From positions 1 to 8,326 of the forward strand of contig CAKQWM010000021.1 of the NCBI GenBank assembly GCA_934278995.1: a stretch of DNA of 8,326 bases. Reading direction: 5' to 3'. Below are positions 1 through 6,187 of the stretch, in pieces; within the stretch, counting starts at the first letter, position 1; each line of letters begins with the position of its first letter. Below the pieces are notes generated by a model, which saw nothing but the letters and a program-made list of their open reading frames with translations, was not told where the DNA came from and searched no databases. This DNA is from an uncultured Clostridia bacterium. GTDB taxonomy: Bacteria; Bacillota; Clostridia; Christensenellales; Borkfalkiaceae. The translations under genes were made by a program, and so were the position numbers.

Positions 1-1648
1 TTGCATAGCAGTTACTCGCCGTCCAAATCACGCAAACTTTATGACTGTTGTCCGACCTTACTATCGTTGCTTCGGGCGCGTCGATACTCATATACATATA
101 ACAAGTATCGCTCCTGTTGCCGAAACCGTCCACCGCGTAAAACCCATACGTGCCGTTTGCCGCCGTTTTGGAAAAGACGACGCTCGAAGTTGTGCTTGCC
201 ACAAACGACGTACTGTTCGGCGTTTTGTAATACAGCGTTACCCCGCTGTAATTATCCGAAGCGGTAACGGTAAACCCGTCTTTCAACGTTTTTCCGAACC
301 CGCCGACCGAACTCGTAATCGTAGGTCTTGTGTGATCCATCGAAATCGTATAGGTTTGCGAAGTGTTCCCCGCGTTATCTACGCAATAGAATGAATACGC
401 GCCGTCTGCCGTCAGTTGCGTTCCGCTTGCGTATTCGGTATAACTCGACGCGCCGGGCTTTTTAACGTAGATTGTTTTTACACCGCTTCCGCTGTCCGTC
501 GCCGTTGCCTTGATATAGTTTGCTATGCTTTTGTATCCGTTCGATACCGAAACGTCTCCCGAATATAAGGTCATTGTCGGCTTTGACGAATCAAGGGTAA
601 TGCTTTTCGTGGCGGATATGTTTCCCGCTTTATCTACTGCTCTGAATTGATACGTTCCGCTTGTCGCGCTTGCGGAAATACTTGTTCCCGAAGTATAGGT
701 CTGCCAAGACGAACTGCCCGGCTTTTTATACTGTAAGTAACTAATTCCGCTTCCGCTATCCGTTGCCGAATAGGAAAACGCCTGATTTGTGTAACTTCCC
801 GTAAGTGCCGTACCGCTACTGTTTTTAATCGTTCCTGTGGGTTTCACGGTATCAAGATACAGATAATATGTTCTTGACGTGTTTCCCGCTTTATCTTTGG
901 CGTAAAAATAATACAAGCCGTTCGTCCCCGTAGACGATACCGTCGTAGACGTACCCATATTTCCGTAACTACTGCTGCCGGGCGTTTTCATATAAATACT
1001 ATCCACTCCGCTCATCGAATCGGATGCCGAAACGTATGTAGACGAGTTCGTGTATTTGCCCGTGGACGAAGTCGAAACGTTATTCATTGTCGGCGCATTC
1101 GTATCTACCTTAAACTGAAACGAAAACGAATACGATTTGCTGACACCGGAACGAGAACTCGTTGCCCAAGCCGCCGAAAACGATGAACTGACCGTATATG
1201 TACCGTCCGCAAGGTTAGAAAGAGAAAACGAGTTGCTGTTTCCTTTTGCTACCGTAGTTCCGTTACCCGAAATGGTTGTCTGAATCTTTACCTTTGAATT
1301 TATAATGACGTTGACCGAGTTCGAGCCGATATAACTGCCGCTTTCAAATGTTCCCGTTCCCGACGTCGAACTGCCGTAAAGCGTTACCGAATAAATGACA
1401 GAACTATTCTGCCCTGTCTGCATAGTGTAACTTGTTGCCGAACCGCTTGAAGTCGTGCTTCCCGTTCCGCCTCCCGTTCCCGTTGTGGTTGTCGTAGACC
1501 AATTAAACTTAACGGTATATTTCGGCGTGGTTGCCGCATACGCCGTCGTGCCGCTTGCAAACAGGCTTGACAAGCCTACCGCAAAACACAGCGCGAACAC
1601 AGCACACAACAGCGTTCGCAAAATTCCTTTCCTTTTGGTTTTTACCAC
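1..1648 (-). CDS. Secreted Ig-like repeat surface protein, 3' end outside window
   Basis: On the minus strand a GTG at 1648-1646 opens a frame that stays open to position 1 (549 codons plus one base). The N-terminus is a textbook signal peptide: KTKRKG, a hydrophobic core (LLCAVFALCFAVGLSSLFA), then a likely cut after AYA at about residue 38. A Thr/Gly/Ser-rich linker follows (51-70), then a beta-rich domain (about 71-180). From residue 181 there are four repeats of about 85 residues. Their shared motifs are D-x-x-x-PT at the start, SATDSGSGI-type, YxKxPGSSSY, GTYxFxAxDKAGN, and a closing strand. This is the pattern of bacterial Ig-like/Big domains in surface adhesins. A fifth unit starts at about residue 523 (DAPEATI). 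Serine and threonine are very abundant. The gene follows VirB4 without a gap, so it is probably cotranscribed. Likely role: a cell-surface contact or stalk protein for mating. The missing C-terminus could hold an anchor or an enzymatic domain. Confidence 0.85.
   Translation of the reverse strand, partial: MVKTKRKGILRTLLCAVFALCFAVGLSSLFASGTTAYAATTPKYTVKFNWSTTTTTGTGGGTGSTTSSGSATSYTMQTGQNSSVIYSVTLYGSSTSGTGTFESGSYIGSNSVNVIINSKVKIQTTISGNGTTVAKGNSNSFSLSNLADGTYTVSSSFSAAWATSSRSGVSKSYSFSFQFKVDTNAPTMNNVSTSSTGKYTNSSTYVSASDSMSGVDSIYMKTPGSSSYGNMGTSTTVSSTGTNGLYYFYAKDKAGNTSRTYYLYLDTVKPTGTIKNSSGTALTGSYTNQAFSYSATDSGSGISYLQYKKPGSSSWQTYTSGTSISASATSGTYQFRAVDKAGNISATKSITLDSSKPTMTLYSGDVSVSNGYKSIANYIKATATDSGSGVKTIYVKKPGASSYTEYASGTQLTADGAYSFYCVDNAGNTSQTYTISMDHTRPTITSSVGGFGKTLKDGFTVTASDNYSGVTLYYKTPNSTSFVASTTSSVVFSKTAANGTYGFYAVDGFGNRSDTCYMYMSIDAPEATIVRSDNSHKVCVIWTASNCYA
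86..1108 (-). repeat. Four tandem Ig-like repeats of about 85 residues
   Basis: Units cover residues 181-265, 266-352, 353-437 and 438-521 (about 1108-854, 853-593, 592-338 and 337-86). Shared markers are DT/DS-x-x-PT, TDSGSG or DSMSG, K-x-PGSSS or K-x-PNSTS, and VDKAGN-like (KDKAGN, VDKAGN, VDNAGN, VDGFGN). Similarity is clear in protein and partly in DNA. A fifth unit begins near position 85 and leaves the window. Confidence 0.85.
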
Positions 1649-4297
1649 TTAATTACCCTCCTTGTTATAATTTTCGCCTGTTTTATCTTCAAACAGGCTT
1701 TTGATATACTCGCCCGTCGTAATCTTTACGTTGGTACGAAGTTCCGTCGAACCGATAAAAAATACCTGCCCCGTTACCGCCGAAATAATCATTCTCTGCT
1801 CGTCCGCATTGAAGCTGTCGCCCGCTTTATAAACGTCCAAAACGTCTTTCATATCCGGTGCAGACAGTTTGAATATAAAGGTGTACTGCGAGTTTTTGAG
1901 AATAGCCGAAGTCTTGCTTCTTAATTCTTCGTTCGCGTTCCAATCGGCAATGTTCTGCGTTGCGGGAATGAACGAGCCGTTGTATTTTCTGATACGCTTA
2001 CTCATCGAGAAGAAAAAGTCCAATGCTATCGGAAATTTCGCGTCGATGAACAAATGCGCCTCGTCAGCGATGATAAGCGTTCGCAAGTTCTTCCCGCTCT
2101 TGTTCGCTTCCCTTGCGTTAATGACTTCCTGTTCTATAAAGCGGAAAACAAGCAACATCTGCGCGTTGGCTACGGTGTTATTCTTGTTCGCAAACAACGA
2201 CTGAAAGTTGAAGTCTATCAGGTCGGCGTTTACTTCCAACGTAGACGGTGCGTTCCAAATATCCGAATATCTGCCGTTTACGAATTTCTGTAAATACAAC
2301 TCCGCCGTCCGCATATCCCGCAAAGTCAGGCTGTCCGTTTCTTCCTTATTCTTTTCCCGTAAGACCGCCAATAAGTCGTTAAACAGCGGAAAATCCTCGG
2401 CAGTAAGCCCTGTACAGTCCGTCGTTTCATAAATTCCTTTTCTCGCATACGCTTCCACCGCAAGGTTGTTTATAAGCTCGATAACGTCGCTGTTCGCGCC
2501 CACGAAAACGATCTTGAAGAAACTTTCGAGCATTTTCAGGTGCGTGTTGAACGTTACGACCGGATCTGCGGGCAAGCCGTCCTCAGTAAGAATTTTATAG
2601 ATATGGAACGGGTTGATTCTACCCTCTTTTGCATTGCCGACGTCGATAAGATTACCCGACAAGTTTTTCGTCAAGGTCAGATATTCCGCTTCGGGATCGA
2701 GTATAATTACCCTCGTATCGTTTGCCCACTCGTTTGCGATAAGCGACTTTAAGAAGAACGATTTGCCCGAACCCGATTTGCCGATAATCATACCGTTACT
2801 GTTCTGATACAGATTCCCGCGTTTCCACATATTAAAAATGAACGGAAAGCCGTTTGCCTTGTTCTCTCCGAGCATAATACCGCCGTCGTCCATAACGAAC
2901 GTGCGCACGAACGGAAACACCGCCGCAAGCGACGAACTATTGATACCTCGCTCATAGTTTTTAAGCGTACTCACGGGTGAAATTGCCGACGATTTGAAAC
3001 CTTCTATCTGCAAACCGTAAAGGTTAGACGGCTTGAAATTTCCCGTCATAATACTTCTTCTTACAGCCTTTTTATAGTTGTCATCGTCGAGATAGTTATA
3101 CGCCGTGATAGTAAGCGTAACGTCGAGAAGCGACTCGTTTTCCGTTTGCAGGCTGTCTAAAAGCGCGTTCATCGTTTCTCTGTGGGTTTCCGCGCTGTTC
3201 GCTTCGCTTGCCTTTTCGGAAAGGATTTGCTTTGTTTCCATTTCTCCTATACATTTGTCGATACGTTTGATCGCTTTGAATTTGTCCACGGGCTTAACGT
3301 GCAGAACCACTTTCGTGTTCGGAATATTGAACACGTCCGCGCCCCAAGCGTTACGGACTCTTAACGGATAATCCGCGATTGCAAACACCGCCGCTTGCGT
3401 TTCGTCAACCGTATAACTGTTGGCTTTGAACTCCACTCTTTTCGGCTTTACCCACGCTATAAGTCGATTATCTTCGATTTCCTTGATTTCGCGCTCATCA
3501 AAGTTGCGCGAAAAACTGTATTTCAGAAATATCGCCGTTTCCCTTCTGCCAAGCAGTTTTGTGTTCAGTCCGCACTTGTTTATCTCGCTTGCCACGTTGA
3601 TTGTCGTGTTTTCAAGGTCGAGTTCGTTTCTGCCGTAAACGACGATATAATAGTCCGAAAGATACTGTTTACGGATATTGTTCATCTTGTCGATTCGGTC
3701 GATCCGCTCACGCAAAATAGCCGTTTTTATCTCTCTGACTTGTTCCCCGTCTACGCTTTCTTTCATTTCCGCAAGTCTGCCGAACAGGTCTTGCGCGAAG
3801 TTATCCAAGTTTACGGGACGGTCTATTTTTATAATGTCCGCGCATTGCGTTCCGTCGAGCATTTTAAGCGCGTTTGCAAGATAGTCGATGTCGATATTCT
3901 GCTGAACGACGTCCTCGATACCGAAATTCTTTTGCCCGACTTTAATTACTCTGCCGAAGTAGCCGCCGCTGTATTCGATAAGCCCGTTTTCCTTGATGTC
4001 TTTCAGATTCAAGAGCGCGTCCACGCGTTCTTTCTGTTTGTCTGCGTTTTCGGTATAAACCTTTTTCGCAAACAGGAATTTTATGTTTTCCAAGATACAC
4101 GAATAGAAAATACCGTCCTGCGTCGGCATAAACATTACCACCGCAAGCAGTCCCATAATTACGGCAAATGCGAACGCGCCCGAAGTGATTGCAATGAAAA
4201 TAATTGCAAACACGATTAACGCAACGATTACGTCCGCCATCGAATAGCATTTCCATACCGTGTTTTTTACTTTGATTTTCTTCGGAATTATTCTCAT
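1649..4297 (-). CDS. VirB4-family conjugative transfer ATPase
   Basis: This is a complete 882-residue protein. Residues 22-57 form one long or two adjacent membrane helices. About 100-470 is the VirB4 N-terminal domain. The C-terminal RecA-like ATPase has Walker A GKSGSGKS at 506-513, an ILDPEAEY motif at 532-539, Walker B LIIADEAH at 741-748 and the following PATQN motif at 778-782, in the order usual for VirB4/TraC ATPases. All catalytic motifs look intact. Family role: a cytoplasmic-face hexameric ATPase that powers T4SS assembly and substrate transfer. The N-terminal helices replace the separate VirB3 protein found in many systems, as in several Gram-positive ICEs (Mbov_0397-like, recalled from memory). 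The ATG at 4297 overlaps the previous stop and has GGAGGTGA (4314-4307), spacing 9. The final codons carry the ribosome site of the next gene, whose GTG follows the TAA directly. Confidence 0.95.
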   Translation of the reverse strand: MRIIPKKIKVKNTVWKCYSMADVIVALIVFAIIFIAITSGAFAFAVIMGLLAVVMFMPTQDGIFYSCILENIKFLFAKKVYTENADKQKERVDALLNLKDIKENGLIEYSGGYFGRVIKVGQKNFGIEDVVQQNIDIDYLANALKMLDGTQCADIIKIDRPVNLDNFAQDLFGRLAEMKESVDGEQVREIKTAILRERIDRIDKMNNIRKQYLSDYYIVVYGRNELDLENTTINVASEINKCGLNTKLLGRRETAIFLKYSFSRNFDEREIKEIEDNRLIAWVKPKRVEFKANSYTVDETQAAVFAIADYPLRVRNAWGADVFNIPNTKVVLHVKPVDKFKAIKRIDKCIGEMETKQILSEKASEANSAETHRETMNALLDSLQTENESLLDVTLTITAYNYLDDDNYKKAVRRSIMTGNFKPSNLYGLQIEGFKSSAISPVSTLKNYERGINSSSLAAVFPFVRTFVMDDGGIMLGENKANGFPFIFNMWKRGNLYQNSNGMIIGKSGSGKSFFLKSLIANEWANDTRVIILDPEAEYLTLTKNLSGNLIDVGNAKEGRINPFHIYKILTEDGLPADPVVTFNTHLKMLESFFKIVFVGANSDVIELINNLAVEAYARKGIYETTDCTGLTAEDFPLFNDLLAVLREKNKEETDSLTLRDMRTAELYLQKFVNGRYSDIWNAPSTLEVNADLIDFNFQSLFANKNNTVANAQMLLVFRFIEQEVINAREANKSGKNLRTLIIADEAHLFIDAKFPIALDFFFSMSKRIRKYNGSFIPATQNIADWNANEELRSKTSAILKNSQYTFIFKLSAPDMKDVLDVYKAGDSFNADEQRMIISAVTGQVFFIGSTELRTNVKITTGEYIKSLFEDKTGENYNKEGN
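1656..1663 (-). promoter_or_regulatory. Ribosome binding site for the Ig-like repeat protein, inside the VirB4 3' end
   Basis: AAGGAGGG lies 7 bases upstream of the GTG at 1648 and overlaps codons for the last residues of the VirB4-like protein (KEGN). It fixes the GTG as the start and indicates translational coupling. Confidence 0.85.
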
Positions 4298-5499
4298 TCT
4301 GTGCTTTCACCTCCGCTACTTTCCGATCCTTCCGTTGTTTCGGCAGAAGTTTTATCTTCGGAATATTTGTCCGAATTATCTCCTTCGCCATTGTTATCTG
4401 CTTTGTTTTTCCTGTGATTCGAGATTGCTTTTCCGATACTCGCACCGCCGTGAATGATTTTATGCGCCAAGCCGAACGTTGCCGCTCCGACCATACGCGA
4501 ACCGTAAAACCCCGAACGTAAGAAGTTGCCGCCTGCGTGCATATCGTCCGCTTGTCCGAACAGTTTACAAAACAGCGCTTGCCCTGCCGGGATAACCATT
4601 GCTCCGCCGACTATCATAAAGATAAGGAACATCGAATTGCCGAAACCGCTGATTTCGTCTATTCGCATTCTTGTAATAAGCGGCAGAAGCAGAACGAAGA
4701 TATTTACCGAGAACACCGTTCCGTAGGCAATCACGATTTTCGTTATAAACGTTTCGCGCCACGTCTTAAATCTCGCTCCGTCATCAAGCGGAAGCGTTGA
4801 CATACTCATCGGCATTACGAAATACATAAAAATGATTTCGTATACCCTTTTCGCCAAGTTGAGAACAGCAACCACAAGCGCGATTGCAAGCGCAACGCCT
4901 GAAATGAGCGACGGCAAATACAAGAACTTGTCGGGGTTGACCATACCGTTATACCTCCAAGCATCGGGAAACACGAAACCCGTCGTATAATCTCCGAAAA
5001 TCTCTTTTACGCCAAGCCGTGATATATCGAACTCGGACACCGAATACCCGTTTATCCAATCGCCCGCGCAGGCGTTGAACAACGCGCTCGATAATTTCGT
5101 CGTATTTCCGATCTGAAATATCTGCGAAATAAGCACGAGCAACGAGTTGGATATAAGGATAATCAGGAACAGGACGGTAAGCATAGCCATTGTTCCGAGC
5201 AAAGCCAAGAAGAACTTTCCGACGATAGTCGATACGTTCCGTTGCGAGTTAATCATATTCTTGATTAGCGCGGCTATCGTAAAAATGCACGTCAAGCCTA
5301 TTGCCAAAATGAAAATGCACCAAAAGATTGTATTGACCGTGCTATCGCCCGCCAAAAATTCGATGATATTGACCTTTTCGCCTTTATACGTTACGTCCGT
5401 GATTCCCGATATAGCCGAGAATATCTCCATCAGTCCGTCTACGAGTTTTAGAAGCCACAGAAAAAGAAGCAAGCATAACTGTTGAAAAAATATAAGCAT
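4294..5499 (-). CDS. VirB6/TrbL-like polytopic membrane channel protein of the T4SS
   Basis: This 401-residue protein has about seven hydrophobic segments: residues 3-20, 56-79, 96-128, 194-217, 220-236, 255-276 and 288-310. A soluble loop (about 129-193) separates the third and fourth. The region FKTWRETFITKIVIAYGTVF (245-264) and the following helices resemble the ICE transmembrane proteins that sit directly before VirB4 in Bacillota and mycoplasma elements (Mbov_0396-like, recalled from memory). Residues 360-401 form a Ser/Glu/Gly-rich, mostly acidic tail of low complexity. The likely role is the VirB6-equivalent inner-membrane channel through which substrate passes. The start at ATG 5499 is supported by AAGGAGG 6 bases upstream. 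The stop TGA overlaps the ATG of the VirB4-like gene by 4 bases (ATGA), which couples their translation. Confidence 0.85.
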   Translation of the reverse strand: MLIFFQQLCLLLFLWLLKLVDGLMEIFSAISGITDVTYKGEKVNIIEFLAGDSTVNTIFWCIFILAIGLTCIFTIAALIKNMINSQRNVSTIVGKFFLALLGTMAMLTVLFLIILISNSLLVLISQIFQIGNTTKLSSALFNACAGDWINGYSVSEFDISRLGVKEIFGDYTTGFVFPDAWRYNGMVNPDKFLYLPSLISGVALAIALVVAVLNLAKRVYEIIFMYFVMPMSMSTLPLDDGARFKTWRETFITKIVIAYGTVFSVNIFVLLLPLITRMRIDEISGFGNSMFLIFMIVGGAMVIPAGQALFCKLFGQADDMHAGGNFLRSGFYGSRMVGAATFGLAHKIIHGGASIGKAISNHRKNKADNNGEGDNSDKYSEDKTSAETTEGSESSGGESTE

Positions 5500-5505
5500 T
5501 CTGCT

Positions 5506-5512
5506 CCTCCTT
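5506..5512 (-). promoter_or_regulatory. Ribosome binding site of the VirB6-like gene
   Basis: AAGGAGG lies 6 bases upstream of the ATG at 5499 and just downstream of the hairpin and its T-rich tail. Translation of the channel gene can therefore start independently of the upstream genes. Confidence 0.85.
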
Positions 5513-5527
5513 AAAGTTAAAAATATA

Positions 5528-5551
5528 GGGCGGCAAATAACTCTGCCGCCC
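5528..5551 (-). terminator. Hairpin with T-rich tail between pilin pair and VirB6-like gene (attenuator or 3'-end stabiliser)
   Basis: There is a perfect 8-base inverted repeat, GGGCGGCA paired with TGCCGCCC, around an 8-base loop. Read on the minus strand, the stem is followed at once by TATATTTTTAAC. This resembles an intrinsic terminator with an imperfect T-run. It sits after the pilin stop and 16 bases before the AAGGAGG of the next gene. Because downstream genes are needed for the same machine, partial termination or mRNA processing is more plausible than a full stop. Confidence 0.7.
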
Positions 5552-5576
5552 CGCGCAAAATATCCGCTCTATGCGA

Positions 5577-5867
5577 TTACGCAGTTACCCAAGCGGAAAG
5601 ACCGTTGATAAGAAGCGGCGCACCCATTGCGACGACGAAGATGATAATGATACCGATAATAAGGTTTTTGACCATATCTCTCGCATTGATTTTTTCCTCG
5701 TTTTTGTGTGCGATGGCGATTTTGATACCGACGTATGCGCCCCAAATGACGACGACCGCCGCCAAAGCCATTACGATATAGATCCAAAACGAATCCATAA
5801 GGGATTGAAGTTTCTCAACGATTTCCGCAAGGTTATCGTTGAGTGTTGCCGCAAGCAATGTATTCAT
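5577..5867 (-). CDS. Small two-helix membrane protein, VirB2-like pilin candidate, copy 2
   Basis: This is a 96-residue paralogue of the preceding gene, with 12 differences over 95 aligned positions by eye. Seven of these fall in the first 18 residues and one at the C-terminus. Both helices (about residues 27-53 and 67-92) and the loop HKNEEKINARDMVKN are kept. The start at ATG 5867 has AAGGAGG (5884-5878) with 10 bases of spacing. The likely role is a second subunit of the conjugative pilus or transfer channel; whether the two mix in one structure or replace each other is unknown. The gene ends 77 bases before the VirB6-like gene, the longest gap in the window, which contains a hairpin. A small non-pilin channel component remains possible. 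Confidence 0.85.
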   Translation of the reverse strand: MNTLLAATLNDNLAEIVEKLQSLMDSFWIYIVMALAAVVVIWGAYVGIKIAIAHKNEEKINARDMVKNLIIGIIIIFVVAMGAPLLINGLSAWVTA

Positions 5868-5896
5868 ATTTCTTTATCCTCCTTCGATTGTTTCTC

Positions 5897-6184
5897 TTAG
5901 CCTACCCACGCGGAAAGTCCGTTGATGAGAAGCGGTGCGCCCATAGCGATTACGAAAATAATCACGATGCCGATGATAAGGTTTTTAACCATATCGCGGG
6001 CGTTGATTTTCTCTTCGTTCTTGTGAGCGATTGCGATTTTGATTCCGACGTAAGCACCCCAAACGACGACCATCGCCGCGAGTGCCATAACGATGTAAAT
6101 CCAAAAGCTGTCCATAAGGGACTGCAATTTGGTGATGATCCCCTGCAAATTTTCGTCAAGGGTTGCCGCAAGTAAATTATTCAT
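5897..6184 (-). CDS. Small two-helix membrane protein, VirB2-like pilin candidate, copy 1
   Basis: This is a 95-residue protein with two hydrophobic segments at about residues 27-53 and 67-92. They are joined by a conserved charged loop (HKNEEKINARDMVKN). A short amphipathic N-terminus (MNNLLAATLDENL) precedes the first helix. Size and two-helix topology match VirB2/TrbC-like pilin subunits of conjugation systems, and the sequence resembles what I recall as the Mbov_0395 family of pilin-like ICE proteins; that name is from memory. The ATG at 6184 lies 3 bases after the stop of the preceding gene. Its ribosome site AAGGAG (6202-6197) sits inside that gene's last codons, with a rather long 12-base spacing, so translational coupling is likely. 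It is followed 29 bases later by a paralogue. Confidence 0.85.
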   Translation of the reverse strand: MNNLLAATLDENLQGIITKLQSLMDSFWIYIVMALAAMVVVWGAYVGIKIAIAHKNEEKINARDMVKNLIIGIVIIFVIAMGAPLLINGLSAWVG

Positions 6185-6187
6185 AGA

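Noticed and set aside
1..394. Plus-strand frames of 88 and 117 codons at the window start.
   Set aside because: They are antisense to the Ig-like repeat gene, and their Arg/Cys/Ser-rich composition is typical of shadow frames.
86..1108. Regularly spaced similar segments that could suggest a CRISPR array or noncoding tandem repeat.
   Set aside because: The period is about 255 bases, the similarity is at protein level within one open frame, and no short identical direct repeats with unique spacers are seen.
3395..4219. A 274-codon open frame on the plus strand opposite the VirB4 N-terminal half.
   Set aside because: It lies wholly antisense to a gene with clear family motifs and resembles no known protein. 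Its openness follows from the codon composition of the sense gene.
3942..4445. A 167-codon minus-strand frame bridging the VirB6 and VirB4 genes.
   Set aside because: It overlaps both real genes in another frame, is rich in Arg, Asn and Lys without motifs, and has no place between two genes that already overlap by 4 bases.
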